NCBI RefSeq assembly: GCF_001647275.1
Contig: NZ_LRMM01000012.1
Location: forward strand, 39,448 to 103,447
From: Rufibacter ruber
GTDB lineage: Bacteria; Bacteroidota; Bacteroidia; Cytophagales; Hymenobacteraceae
Length of the DNA: 64,000 bases
Direction of reading: 5' to 3'
This document shows positions 15,460 to 24,434 of the stretch, in pieces. The position numbers and the translations under genes are program-made. The notes beneath the pieces are model-generated. The model had not been told where the DNA came from. It did no database searches and saw only the letters and a list, made by a program, of their open reading frames with translations. Position 1 is the stretch's first letter, and each line of letters opens with the position of its first letter.

Positions 15460-15828
15460 CCTTTTGGCAAGCAGCCAACCCACCACCAGGCCAACGGCTG
15501 CGCCCAGGTAGTACGGCCGTGCCGAAGAGACGGGAATGAATCTGGTCTTTTTGGCGGTGATGACAAAAACACCTTTCGGGATGGTGAGCAAACCGGCTCC
15601 GGCACCAGCGCCTTCCCCTTCTTCATCATTGGCACCGCCTACTTCTTTTCGGCCTAGCCCGTAACCGCCACCCAGCCCCAGCGCCACCTGCGCCACGGGT
15701 ATGATGGTTTTGCCCTGGGCTTCTATGGGTGCCCCGAAAATATTTTGGATAGAGGCATTCTGGTTGAGGCTAGCCGCAACGGTACCGGTTGTATTTCTTT
15801 GTTCCGGTGAGGGGAGCGTTGGTTCCAT
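15439..15828 (-). CDS. GerW/YtfJ-like family protein
   Basis: The 129-residue protein resembles the GerW (YtfJ) family: a start with ASIQNIFGAPIEAQGKTIIPVAQVALGLGGGYG, a Gly/Ala-rich centre (GEGAGAGAGL) and PKGVFVITAKKTRFIPV. In Bacillus YtfJ is a spore protein, but the family is common in non-sporulating bacteria with unknown function. A hydrophobic segment near the C-terminus (YYLGAAVGLVVGWLLA, about 105-120) followed by KRKKR suggests a tail-anchored membrane protein. The stop codon lies within the shared terminator hairpin. Confidence 0.72.
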   Translation of the reverse strand: MEPTLPSPEQRNTTGTVAASLNQNASIQNIFGAPIEAQGKTIIPVAQVALGLGGGYGLGRKEVGGANDEEGEGAGAGAGLLTIPKGVFVITAKKTRFIPVSSARPYYLGAAVGLVVGWLLAKRKKRPSA

Positions 15829-15911
15829 ATTGACTTCAGTTGGTTGTTCCTGCTTCTGTACCGGGTTTTTTATCTGAAAGTTGCTGTTGAGGTGGGGTTG
15901 GCGGGAAACAG

Positions 15912-15946
15912 AAACGCCCGGCCGCTTTTACGGCGGCCGGGCGTTT
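15912..15946 (-). terminator. GC-rich terminator hairpin after the S9 peptidase
   Basis: The arms aaacgcccggccgc (15912-15925) and gcggccgggcgttt (15933-15946) are perfect, with a 7-base loop. The T content after the stem on the minus strand is modest, but the stem is very stable. Confidence 0.75.
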
Positions 15947-15949
15947 TGG

Positions 15950-15982
15950 ACCTGTTTTTCTAAAAATAGGCCAGAAACAGGT
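15950..15982. repeat. dispersed CTGTTTT palindrome touching a stop codon
   Basis: It reads acctgtttttctaaaaatagg, then ccagaaacaggt. It is partly decayed and shares base 15982 with the stop codon of the minus-strand peptidase. Confidence 0.65.
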
Positions 15983-18912
15983 TACTTCTCTGTAGTGGGC
16001 TGAGTCACGGTGGTGGTAGCCGGTTGCTGCCCGGGGGCAGGTGTGGCCGTGGCGGGTTCCTCAATCAGCTCCAGGCCGTATTCTTTGCCTTTGACTAGGG
16101 TAGGCACCCCTTTCTTCATCCAGGCGGGCTCTGGGGCACCTTTGAGGTAATGGTCAAAGAACTGCGACATGCGCACAGACAGGTCTTTGCGGCTTTTGCG
16201 CTGCATGAGGTTGTGGGCCTCGCCGTTGTAGACCAGCAGCCACACAGGCTTGCCCAGGCGTCTCAGCGCCATGAACATCTCAATGCCCTGGTACCACGGC
16301 ACAGCGCCGTCATTGTCATTGGCCATCATCATGAGCGGCGTCTCTATCTTGGGCGCGTAGAACAGCGGCGAATTCTCAATGTACTGCATGGGCTTCTCCC
16401 ATAGCGTACCGCCTATGCGGCTTTGGGTGCGCTCATACTGGAACTGGCGGCTCATGCCACTCTCCCACCGTATTCCGCCGTAGGCGCTGGTCATGTTGCT
16501 CACCGGTGCCCCGGCCATGGCGGCTTTGAACAGGTTAGTGCGGGTCACCAGGTACGCCACCTGGTAGCCGCCCCAGCTCTGCCCCTGTATGGCCATGTTC
16601 TTCTCGTCTACAAACCCTTTGGCGGCCAGCATCTGCACCCCCGGAATAATGCTGTGGTAGGCGCTTTCACCGGGGTAGCCGTCTTTGTACACAATGTCTG
16701 GCACAAACACCAGGTAGCCCTGGCTCACGAACAGCGGGATATTGATGGTAGACGCACTTGGGGCGGGTGAACGGTAGTTGTGCAGGGTCTCAGCGTTGCG
16801 CTCATAGAAATACACCAGCATGGGGTACTTCTTCTTCGGGTCAAAGTTCTCAGGCTTGAACAGCAGGCCGTCTAGCGGAATACCGTCATCTGAGCGCCAG
16901 TTCACCAGCTCTACGCTTCCCCAGAGGTATTCGCTCTGCTGCGGGTTGGCGTTGCTCACTTTCTCCGGATTGCTGAAACTGGTGTTGGTCACCCACACGT
17001 CTGGGTACTCCTGAAAGCTGCTCCTCCTGAAAATGAGGCGGTCACTGTCTTGGGCCTTGCGGATTCCTGTGTAACTGTACGGTTCCAGCAGGATTTTCTG
17101 CGGCGCCCCGGCCCTGGTCACATGGTCTGTGTAGAACCCAGAGCCCTTGGTTTTCAGGTCAAAGGTGCGCAGCAGGATTTTCTCATCTGCCGGTACGGTG
17201 CGTTGGGTTGGGTTCAGGCTCACGTACCGGAACTGCAGGTTGTTCTTTCGGCCAAAGCCATCTGTGATGTTCACAGCCGCCGCTTTCCCGGTGGGGTCCA
17301 GGCGCCAGATGTCATAGCGGTCGTTTACCAGCAGATGGGCGTCCTCTTTGGTCCAGCCGGTGAGGCCGTAATCATCTGGCAGCGCGGGAACGTCGTTCTG
17401 CTCGTCATAGAAGGCAACGTTCAGCTTATTGGTGAGGTTGACGGGTGTGCTGGCTTTCACGCCCATGGCCTTCCAGGAGCTGTCCTGGGGTTCATACCAG
17501 TACAGGTACTTCCCTTCAGGAGACAGTCTGGGGTTGCCGCGGGTGGCTTTCACCACCAGCTTGCGGCGGCCGTCTTTGAGGTCAATCAGCCATACATCTT
17601 GCTTAGAAGGGGTGTCATAGCCCACACTCAGGAGGTAATTCACGTTGCTGGTGCCCAGGGCCACATCTGCGCTACGGGTAGGGTTGAGTGACACGTCTGG
17701 GATTTCAGGCGTAGCCAGTTGCACCATTTTGTTTTTCTTGAGGTCATACACCGCCAGGAAAGAGCGTTTCTGCTCACGCTCCAGCTGCTTGAGCTGCATG
17801 GGCTGGATCAATGGGTCGCGGTAGGTCCAGATGTCCAGGCTTACTTTGTCTTCGTCCAGTTTGGTGGTGTCTTTCTCGTACTGCGTAGGGCGCGGGAACG
17901 TGCCAAAGAAAAGGCGGTCGCCTTTCTCGCTGAAGCCTAGCTGGGCGTGCTCACTCACCATGTACTTGGCGGGCATGCCTTTGGCGGCGGTGTCGGCCAG
18001 GGTTTTGGCGCGGCTGTCTTTGGCGGTCCAGTGCAGCAGCTGGAAGTAGCGCAGGTCTTTGCCCGTGCTGTCTTTGCTGGCCACAAAAGCCAGCTGCTCC
18101 CCCGCTTTGTCGGCCACCAGGTTCTTATACGTGACGCGGCCGCTGTCAACGGCCATAGATTTACGGGTGGCGGTGTTGAAGGCAAAGACGCCCGCCTTGT
18201 GCAGCGAGTCTTTCTCTGACTTCACCAGGAACAGGCGGTTGCCCTTTTCTGAGAACAGGTAGTCAGTGACCCGGTCAAAGCGGTATTCCTGGCCCGTAGG
18301 CAGGTGGCGGAGCACCAGCTCAGTGCCTTCGTCTTTTTTGGCGGTGGCGCCCCTGGCACCGCCTTTTGCGGCAGCCGCAGGAGCCGCGGCCGGTGCTTTG
18401 GCCTTAGTCGTGTCTTTGGCGGGTTTGGCCGGAAGCGGCGCCTCCAGATGATACGCCAGCCACTCCCCGTTTCTGCTGGGCAGTTTGTAGGATTTGACCC
18501 GCGCCACGTACTGCGTCTTGCCGCCTTCCAGCTGGTAAATGGCCAAAGAGTCTTTGGGCATCTCTTCTGGCTTCTTCTTTTTCAGCTTGGCCTGGCGCGT
18601 GGCCGCGTACTGGGGCTTGATCTGAAATATAGCAAAGCGGCTATCTTCTGTAAAAGCCTGTTTGTAGCCCCGGCTGAACTGTTTAGAGGTTTTGTTGGCC
18701 AGGTTTTGCAGGTGCAGCACGCCGTCTCCCTCCTGCGGGTTCACTGCGTACAGCAGGTATTTTCCGTCTTGGGAGAGGGAGTCGCCGTCAACGCTTTTCC
18801 AGCTGTCATAGACATCATGGGTCAGCGGCTTTTTGGCGGTGGTTTGCTGCGCCTGCACGGTCAAGGTGCCCACGCCCAGCAGGAGCCCGGCCAATAGGAG
18901 CTTTGTGTTCAT
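15982..18912 (-). CDS. S9 family peptidase (prolyl oligopeptidase type), exported
   Basis: The 976-residue protein has a signal peptide (MNTKLLLAGLLLGVGTLTVQAQ, cut near residue 22). A long N-terminal beta-propeller-like region follows, interrupted by a low-complexity Ala/Lys-rich insert (about residues 155-195). The C-terminal alpha/beta hydrolase domain has the triad Ser779 (GQSWGGY), Asp868 (NDNDGAVP) and His900 (GEAHNL). The family cleaves peptides after proline or other residues; here it would work in the periplasm on imported or scavenged peptides. The C-terminal tail is rich in Thr, Pro and Gln. It is monocistronic, ending in a strong hairpin. Confidence 0.9.
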   Translation of the reverse strand: MNTKLLLAGLLLGVGTLTVQAQQTTAKKPLTHDVYDSWKSVDGDSLSQDGKYLLYAVNPQEGDGVLHLQNLANKTSKQFSRGYKQAFTEDSRFAIFQIKPQYAATRQAKLKKKKPEEMPKDSLAIYQLEGGKTQYVARVKSYKLPSRNGEWLAYHLEAPLPAKPAKDTTKAKAPAAAPAAAAKGGARGATAKKDEGTELVLRHLPTGQEYRFDRVTDYLFSEKGNRLFLVKSEKDSLHKAGVFAFNTATRKSMAVDSGRVTYKNLVADKAGEQLAFVASKDSTGKDLRYFQLLHWTAKDSRAKTLADTAAKGMPAKYMVSEHAQLGFSEKGDRLFFGTFPRPTQYEKDTTKLDEDKVSLDIWTYRDPLIQPMQLKQLEREQKRSFLAVYDLKKNKMVQLATPEIPDVSLNPTRSADVALGTSNVNYLLSVGYDTPSKQDVWLIDLKDGRRKLVVKATRGNPRLSPEGKYLYWYEPQDSSWKAMGVKASTPVNLTNKLNVAFYDEQNDVPALPDDYGLTGWTKEDAHLLVNDRYDIWRLDPTGKAAAVNITDGFGRKNNLQFRYVSLNPTQRTVPADEKILLRTFDLKTKGSGFYTDHVTRAGAPQKILLEPYSYTGIRKAQDSDRLIFRRSSFQEYPDVWVTNTSFSNPEKVSNANPQQSEYLWGSVELVNWRSDDGIPLDGLLFKPENFDPKKKYPMLVYFYERNAETLHNYRSPAPSASTINIPLFVSQGYLVFVPDIVYKDGYPGESAYHSIIPGVQMLAAKGFVDEKNMAIQGQSWGGYQVAYLVTRTNLFKAAMAGAPVSNMTSAYGGIRWESGMSRQFQYERTQSRIGGTLWEKPMQYIENSPLFYAPKIETPLMMMANDNDGAVPWYQGIEMFMALRRLGKPVWLLVYNGEAHNLMQRKSRKDLSVRMSQFFDHYLKGAPEPAWMKKGVPTLVKGKEYGLELIEEPATATPAPGQQPATTTVTQPTTEK

Positions 18913-18990
18913 CTGTAGTTGGGTTGTTTGTAGAGAGGCTGAAAATACACTTTTTTAATCAGGAGATACGAACGCATAGCCGGGTAAATC

Positions 18991-19030
18991 CTGTTTTGAG
19001 GCTGATTTCAGAAATACAGGCCAAAAACAG
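18991..19030. repeat. dispersed CTGTTTT palindrome, partly decayed
   Basis: It reads ctgttttgaggctgatttc, then agaaatacaggccaaaaacag. Two units have one substitution each. Confidence 0.7.
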
Positions 19031-19430
19031 ACGCCAGAGGGCAGCTCCCAGACGCCCCCCCGCCGGGAAGTGAATAAAAAAACTGCCAGAAGCCAGAAGA
19101 AACCTTCCGTTCCTGCTTACCCAGACCTGCTTCCACTGGTTTTTCTGCGGCAATGGAACAGCGGGTCAAACCCTGCCTGCAGGGTGCTGCCCGGTAAGCC
19201 AAAACTGCTTTGCCAGCCCCCGCTCTGCCCCTTCTGGGTACTGACCTATTTTCCTATATGTTCCAGGGGAATGGCGTATACGCCCTTACCAGGCCCCCAG
19301 CAAGAAGCGTGAGCAGGAAAAGATGCAAAAGGAGTTGCCGCCGTTTGCCAAACGGGACGTTCAGGATGAAGGGAAAACCTTATAGAACTTCAGAAAAGAA
19401 CTCTGGCACAGACTTGCCCGGCCGCCAAAT

Positions 19431-19470
19431 GCGTTTTGGGCCTGTTTTCTGAAAAACAGGCCCAAAACAG
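19431..19470. repeat. dispersed CTGTTTT palindrome
   Basis: The arms ttttgggcctgtttt (19434-19448) and aaaacaggcccaaaa (19453-19467) are perfect with a 4-base loop. The repeat lies 17 bases beyond the recJ stop. Confidence 0.9.
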
Positions 19471-19487
19471 GCCTCAGAAAGTAATGC

Positions 19488-21200
19488 TTATTCCGCGAAG
19501 CGGATGTCTTTGATACGCAGCTGCAGGGTCACATTGCCCCTGAACACGTTCTCCTCAATGCAGTAGCACACGTCAAACGGGATACCTTTCTGGATGCGCG
19601 GGTAAAATTCGGCCATGCCGAACGCAATGGCGTCAAAGAACACGTCACCGTCTTGGGTGAGGCGCAGCTTGAGGTGGGCGTCACCCACCACTCTTGCTGA
19701 ACCAGACTCATACACGCAGGTGCTCAGGAACACGGGGGCCATGTTGCCGGGGCCAAACGGCTCCATCTGTTTGAGAATCTTGAAGAATTTGGGCGTGATC
19801 TGCCTGAACTGCAGCGGCATGTCTATCTCTACCATGGGCACCAGCTGCTCCTCTTGAATGGTGCTGGCCACAATCTGCTCAAACTTCTCCCGGAACGCCG
19901 GCACATTCTCTACGGGCAGGGTGAGGCCCGCCGCGTACATGTGCCCGCCAAACTGCTCCAGCAGGTCTGAACACGCCAGAATAGCCTGGTGTACATCAAA
20001 GCCGTGCACAGAGCGGGCACTGCCGGTGGCTTTGCCGTTAGACTCAGTGAGAATGATGGTGGGGCGGTAGTATTTCTCTATGCAGCGTGAGGCCACAATA
20101 CCCACCACGCCTTTGTGCCAGCTGTCTTTGAACAATACGGTGGAGCGGGCGCTGCGCAGAAAATCATCTTCCTCTATCATTTGCAGCGCCTCTTTGGTGA
20201 TGCTCATATCATGCCCGCGCCGCTCTGAGTTGGAGATGTTGATGTTCTGGGCCATGGCGTGGGCTTCGTCTTTGGTTTGGGCCAGCAGCATGGCCACTGA
20301 GCGCTTGGCATCCCCCATGCGGCCGGCCGCATTGATTCTGGGCGCAAACCCGAAGACGATCTGCGTAATATCCAGCTCTTGGCGCAGCCCTGCCAGTTCA
20401 CGCAGCGCCTCCAGCCCCGGCCGCAGCTGCCGGCTGCTGTTCATGCGCTGCAGGCCGTGGTAGGCCAAAATGCGGTTCTCGCCGGTGATGGGTACTATGT
20501 CTGCGGCAATGCTCACCACCACCAGATCCAGCAGCTGAAACAACGGCTCCTGGTCAAACCCCTGCTGCTGGCAGAACGCCTGCATGAACTTGAAACCCAC
20601 ACCGCAGCCCGCCAGCTCTTTGTACGGGTACGGGCAGTCAGCCCGTTTGGCGTCCAGCACGGCTACGGCCTCTGGCAATTCATCATCTGGCAAGTGGTGG
20701 TCACAGATGATGAAGTCAATGCCTTTCTGGTTGGCGTACGCTATTTTGTCAATAGATTTAACGCCGCAGTCCAGGGAGATGATGAGGGTGAAGTTGTGCT
20801 CCAGGGCGTAGTCAATGCCGGTAAAGGAGATGCCGTAGCCCTCTGCGTAGCGGTCTGGGATATAGTACTCAATGTTGTCCCTGAAAAAGGGCTGCAGAAA
20901 GCTGAAGACCAGCGCCACTGAGGTGGTGCCGTCTACGTCATAGTCGCCGTAAATGAGCACCCGCTCCTGCCGGTGCAGGGCGTCTACCAGCCGGTCAACC
21001 GCCTTGTCCATGTCTTTGAGCAGGAACGGGTTGTGCAGGTCATCTAACGAGGGCCGGAAAAAGGCTTTGGCTTCTTCAAAGGTACAGATGTTGCGCTGGC
21101 AGAGAATGCTGGCCAACGCAGAGCCAATGTTCAGGCTGTCAACAATATTCTGTACTTTTACGGCGTCCGGCGCTTCCTTAACAACCCATCGTTTCTGCAT
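19488..21200 (-). CDS. recJ: single-stranded-DNA-specific exonuclease RecJ
   Basis: The 570-residue protein carries the DHH-family motifs of RecJ, the 5'-3' single-strand exonuclease used in recombination and mismatch repair. Motif I is DYDVDG (86-91), the metal motif is SLDCGVKS (142-149), and the DHH motif is ICDHHLPDDELP (Asp167, His168, His169). Later come GFAPRINAAGRMGDA and GIVASRCIEKYYRPTIILT, typical of the second domain. The length fits the family. It starts at an ATG shortly before a short gap with a small divergent gene. Confidence 0.95.
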   Translation of the reverse strand: MQKRWVVKEAPDAVKVQNIVDSLNIGSALASILCQRNICTFEEAKAFFRPSLDDLHNPFLLKDMDKAVDRLVDALHRQERVLIYGDYDVDGTTSVALVFSFLQPFFRDNIEYYIPDRYAEGYGISFTGIDYALEHNFTLIISLDCGVKSIDKIAYANQKGIDFIICDHHLPDDELPEAVAVLDAKRADCPYPYKELAGCGVGFKFMQAFCQQQGFDQEPLFQLLDLVVVSIAADIVPITGENRILAYHGLQRMNSSRQLRPGLEALRELAGLRQELDITQIVFGFAPRINAAGRMGDAKRSVAMLLAQTKDEAHAMAQNINISNSERRGHDMSITKEALQMIEEDDFLRSARSTVLFKDSWHKGVVGIVASRCIEKYYRPTIILTESNGKATGSARSVHGFDVHQAILACSDLLEQFGGHMYAAGLTLPVENVPAFREKFEQIVASTIQEEQLVPMVEIDMPLQFRQITPKFFKILKQMEPFGPGNMAPVFLSTCVYESGSARVVGDAHLKLRLTQDGDVFFDAIAFGMAEFYPRIQKGIPFDVCYCIEENVFRGNVTLQLRIKDIRFAE

Positions 21201-21326
21201 CTGCTGTCTGCGGCTTAATCTGTGGTAAGAGGCACAAAAATACGAATTCTGTGATAGAACCGGGCACTCCCTTTGCTACCTAAGTGTTGCAGCAGGGTAA
21301 ATGATTCCATTTTAGCCTTACTTCGC

Positions 21327-21443
21327 GTGAAAAAACTGAAAGAGATTTACCACAAGTACAAAGACTACGGTTTGGTAGACGGCCTTATGTACCTGTCTTT
21401 CTTCCTGTTCCTGGCCCTTCTGTTCCTGTTTTTCAGGGACTAG
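21327..21443 (+). CDS. small membrane protein, 38 residues
   Basis: A short frame starts with GTG (21327-21329). It encodes a basic amphipathic start (KKLKEIYHKYKDYG) followed by one membrane helix (MYLSFFLFLALLFLFF) and ends RD. The layout, basic on the inside and one helix, looks like a real small membrane protein. No in-frame ATG lies upstream. The stop TAG (21441-21443) overlaps the first base of a perfect palindrome copy, the same relation seen for longer genes here. The function is unknown. It is divergent from recJ. Confidence 0.5.
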   Translation: MKKLKEIYHKYKDYGLVDGLMYLSFFLFLALLFLFFRD

Positions 21444-21482
21444 CGTTTTGGGGCTGTTTTCTGAAAAACAGCCCCAAAACGC
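21443..21482. repeat. dispersed CTGTTTT palindrome, perfect arms
   Basis: The arms gcgttttggggctgtttt (21443-21460) and aaaacagccccaaaacgc (21465-21482) are perfect, with loop ctga. The first base belongs to the stop codon of the small upstream gene. Confidence 0.95.
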
Positions 21483-21527
21483 AATTTGCCCCTCTTCCCC
21501 GGTTTTATCTTTTTAATTCCCGCTCTC

Positions 21528-21964
21528 ATGCCCTCACCTGTTTTCCCATCTGCCAAAAGTAAAATCATCAGTCTTGTGCTATGGGGGCCATGCTACTGCT
21601 GGTGGTGACCGTGGGGCAGGTGCTACTCACGCGGGAGTTCACAATAGGCTCCGTGGCCATGGCCGGGTTCCTGCTGCTGGTGCTGGCACTGCTCCTCTGG
21701 ATCTGGTTTGGCACCTATTATATGATTGACGGCACTATGCTTGTCTATGCCTCAGGCCCTATCAAAGGGAAGATTGACATTCACACCATTACCCACATCA
21801 AGCCCAGGGAAAAACTTTGGTCTGGCCTGAAACCGTCTCTGGGCTTAGACGGTCTGGTGATTTATTACAACAAGTGGGACGAGATCTATCTGTCTCCTAA
21901 AGAGAAGGAGCAGTTTATACAGCAGTTGCGGCAGGTGAAGGAGGAGATTGTGGTGGAGGGGTAG
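21528..21964 (+). CDS. bPH_6-type (PF06713) membrane protein with apparent frameshift
   Basis: The main frame (21581-21964) encodes membrane segments and a bacterial PH-like domain: WFGTYYMIDGTMLVYASGPIKGKIDIHTI, KPSLGLDGLVIYYNKWDEIYLSPKEKEQFIQQL. This fits the PF06713 pattern closely. The expected N-terminus (FPS.KSK, then a membrane helix) is present upstream in another frame from an ATG at 21528: MPSPVFPSAKSKIISLVLWG. The two frames join exactly at a run of five G (21583-21587). One more G would give a continuous 145-residue protein. So this is either a genuine one-base deletion, a phase-variable tract or a sequence error. The function of the family is unknown. Confidence 0.7.
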
Positions 21965-22009
21965 TGCTCCCTCTGAAGGCTAGCCCTTTTTACGCTTAAA
22001 GCTGCAGCC

Positions 22010-22291
22010 TTACTTTTTAAACGAGACATAGTGCCCTGGCTCTTTGCCCTCCAGACTCTCAATGTGCAGCTCTGAGACCCCGTCAAACCTTGTTTTCGCC
22101 TCTTTTACCACGGCTTTTCTTTTTCCTGCAAAGATCAGAGTGTCATGCTGGAGTTTGAGGTTGTCTGAATGCAGGATATCCCCTAGCCGGTACCCGTGAC
22201 TGTACTTCCAGGTTATGGAAGTTATTTCCTCCTTCTCCAGCTGGCAGGAAGCCAGTAAGAAGACCAGTATCCCGTAAATGTACCTCTTCAT
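22010..22291 (-). CDS. small hypothetical lipoprotein
   Basis: The 93-residue protein has a lipoprotein signal (MKRYIYGILVFLLASC, lipidated Cys16). A short mature part follows with no known motif (EKEEITSITWKYSHGYRLGDILHSDNLKL...). The acidic residues directly after the cysteine (QLEKEE) resemble the lipoprotein export signal proposed for surface lipoproteins of Bacteroidota, so surface exposure is possible. It is single, convergent with the bPH_6 gene, and not recognised. Confidence 0.7.
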   Translation of the reverse strand: MKRYIYGILVFLLASCQLEKEEITSITWKYSHGYRLGDILHSDNLKLQHDTLIFAGKRKAVVKEAKTRFDGVSELHIESLEGKEPGHYVSFKK

Positions 22292-22383
22292 ATCTTGCAG
22301 GTTTGTTTAGAAGCTTCTGTAAAAGTGGTAGCCAGACTTGTTCCCAGTACTTCAACTATCCTTCTTTCCACATGTGGGGAAAA

Positions 22384-22423
22384 CTGTTTTTGGCCTGTTT
22401 CTGGAAAAACAGCCCGAAAACAG
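22384..22423. repeat. dispersed CTGTTTT palindrome
   Basis: It reads ctgtttttggcctgtttctgg, then aaaaacagcccgaaaacag. It lies 32 bases beyond the stop of the TPR gene. Confidence 0.85.
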
Positions 22424-22455
22424 CATGCCCCACTGCAACGCTAGCCGGCAACTGC

Positions 22456-24279
22456 CTACACCCGGTCTCCCCGCAGCTTTCTGAGGCGCTTTCTGGCCTC
22501 AGCCACAAACACGCTGCCGGGGTGCTTCACCAGCAGCTGGTTGTAGAGTTCCTGGGCTTTCTCAGGCTGTTTCAGGTTCTCTTCATTGAGCTGGGCCAGC
22601 AGGAACAGGGCGTCATCTGAGAGAATGTCATATTTAGGGTTCTCTATGATCTTCTGCAGGTTCTGGGCGGCTTCTTCAAACTTACCCGTCTGTTGCAGCA
22701 ATTCCGCCTTGCGGAAATAAATCTCATCGGTGAGGCTGTGGCCGGGGTGCTTTACCAACAGGCTGTCTAAGGCGGTTAGGGCCTCTGGGAACTTGTGCTG
22801 GAACACCAGAAAGTCTATGGCGGCGTATTCTTTGAGGGCCACCGCCGAGGTGTCTAAACCGGTATTGTCAATGATGAGCAGGCTCAGGTCAAGGGCGTCA
22901 TTGGCGATCTCGCGGCTGGTGGCCAGCTTGAGAATGTCCAGATGGCTCTGGGCCAGTTCAAAGTCGCCTTTGTAGTAGCTGAGGCGGGCGTTTCGCAACT
23001 TGGCCTCATGCCCCAGCGGCTGCTCTTTATGGGATTTCTCCACCTGGCTGTAGAGCAAGGTGCTTTCCCACGGCTCCCCGCGCAGCAGGTACACATCTGC
23101 CAGCGCCAGCTTGGCTTCTGCCACCACGTTGGGCTGGGCCCGGGGCATGGCAATGACTTCCTGCAGGTTCTGCACGGCCTGCGCCTGGTTGTCCAGGTAA
23201 AACGCCTGCAGCTCCCCCAGTTCTTTCAGCACTTCGGCGGTGCGTTCATGGCGCCCTAGTTCCTGCAGCAGCTTCTCATAGTCTTGCGCCAGCAGCTTGA
23301 TTTTTTCATAGTTCAGGGGGAACGTGTTCTTCACCTGCTCTTCCCGGGCTTTGATCACCCGCTGCCGGGCCACCGGATAGAGGTCACCGTTGGGGTACTG
23401 CTGCTGCAGGTAGGTGTAGCCCTCAATAGCGGTTTCAAAGTCTTTGTTCCGGAGGCTGATGTCTGCCAGGGCAAGCACGCGCCCGCCGCCGCCCTGGGTG
23501 CGCCGGTCCAGTGCCCGGGCCTGCAGAAGGGCCGGCCCGAAGTCTTTGCGCTGCAGCAGGGTCCAGATGAGGAGTTCGGCTACATCGGTGTCGTCTGGGT
23601 TGGCTTGTACGGCATCCATCAGCTTCTGCTCCAGCAGCGTAAGGGAGGCGTCATCTCGCAGGGCGTTCTGCAGCATGTTCTGGGCAAAGTTGAGCGGCAC
23701 GCCGTCATTCTTTATCTGCCGCAGCACCTCTTCTATCAGGGCCTCTGTTTTGCGCTGGTACGCATAGAGCTGCATGAGCTGCGGGGCGAAGGTTTTCTCG
23801 CTGCCGCTGATCTGCCTCGCCTTCAGGTACGCCTGCTCCACGTACTCCATCTGGTCTGCCTGCTGAAAGCCGACGGCAATGCCGTACACATTCTCTGGGG
23901 TGGTACTTTGCACTACTTGCGCCCACTTTTTCTCAGCGACCGCGCCATTGCCGGAGGCTTGCAGCACCTTGCCCTCATCAATGTCATACTGGGGCACTGA
24001 CGGGAATTTCTTCTGCGCCCGCTTCACCAGTTTATCAGCTTCTTTGTAGTTGCGCAGCGCCAGAAGAGTTTTAAGATAGTCTGGGTACACCAGGCCAAAT
24101 TGCACATCCTGCTCAACCAACTGGCGCAGCAACACCTCTGCCTTCTGGTACTCACTTTGGCGCAGGTACTCTTTGGCCAGGGCCATCTGCTCCGGTACGC
24201 TTTGCGCAACAGACGGCAGCGGGCTCAGGCCAAAGCACCAGAAACCGATGAGCAGCATCACTAGGAACCTTCTCTTCAT
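22456..24279 (-). CDS. exported tetratricopeptide-repeat protein
   Basis: The 607-residue protein has a signal peptide (MKRRFLVMLLIGFWCFGLSPLPSVAQ) and is otherwise built of TPR-like helical pairs. Examples are AKEYLRQSEYQKAEVLLRQLVEQD near 35-58, IEGYTYLQQQYPNGDLYPVA in the middle, and AQELYNQLLVKHPGSVFVAEARKRLRKLRG at the end. It is probably a periplasmic scaffold; no enzyme motif is seen. An ATG three codons upstream is also possible. It follows ppiD on the same strand, but a terminator and a palindrome (24334-24408) lie between them, so it may have its own promoter. Confidence 0.85.
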   Translation of the reverse strand: MKRRFLVMLLIGFWCFGLSPLPSVAQSVPEQMALAKEYLRQSEYQKAEVLLRQLVEQDVQFGLVYPDYLKTLLALRNYKEADKLVKRAQKKFPSVPQYDIDEGKVLQASGNGAVAEKKWAQVVQSTTPENVYGIAVGFQQADQMEYVEQAYLKARQISGSEKTFAPQLMQLYAYQRKTEALIEEVLRQIKNDGVPLNFAQNMLQNALRDDASLTLLEQKLMDAVQANPDDTDVAELLIWTLLQRKDFGPALLQARALDRRTQGGGGRVLALADISLRNKDFETAIEGYTYLQQQYPNGDLYPVARQRVIKAREEQVKNTFPLNYEKIKLLAQDYEKLLQELGRHERTAEVLKELGELQAFYLDNQAQAVQNLQEVIAMPRAQPNVVAEAKLALADVYLLRGEPWESTLLYSQVEKSHKEQPLGHEAKLRNARLSYYKGDFELAQSHLDILKLATSREIANDALDLSLLIIDNTGLDTSAVALKEYAAIDFLVFQHKFPEALTALDSLLVKHPGHSLTDEIYFRKAELLQQTGKFEEAAQNLQKIIENPKYDILSDDALFLLAQLNEENLKQPEKAQELYNQLLVKHPGSVFVAEARKRLRKLRGDRV

Positions 24280-24333
24280 GGTATACATCCCTTATCTTCT
24301 GTTCTTTAACGTAACGGGCGGCTATACAATATA

Positions 24334-24370
24334 CTGTTTTTGGCCTGTTTTTCAGAAAACAGCAAAACGC
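24334..24370. repeat. dispersed CTGTTTT palindrome, variant right arm
   Basis: It reads ctgtttttggcctgttttt, then cagaaaacagcaaaacgc. The GC spacer of the right arm is missing. Confidence 0.75.
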
Positions 24371-24381
24371 AGGTAAAAAAG

Positions 24382-24408
24382 AAGAGCCGCGCTGGTGGCG
24401 CGGCTCTT
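24382..24408 (-). terminator. intrinsic terminator after ppiD
   Basis: The arms aagagccgcg (24382-24391) and cgcggctctt (24399-24408) pair around ctggtgg. An A-run at 24375-24380 gives the T-run on the minus strand. Confidence 0.88.
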
Positions 24409-24434
24409 ACCCTATTTAAAAAAGTCTCTATTGC

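Larger units (their letters stand above)
18913..19487. other. gene-free stretch between the S9 peptidase and recJ
   Basis: I see no gene in these 575 bases. They hold palindrome copies at 18991-19030 and 19431-19470. The leader of the S9 gene is AT-rich just upstream of its ATG (18913-18960). The middle part (19070-19400) has short open frames with no family resemblance, and I see nothing else in it. Confidence 0.55.
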
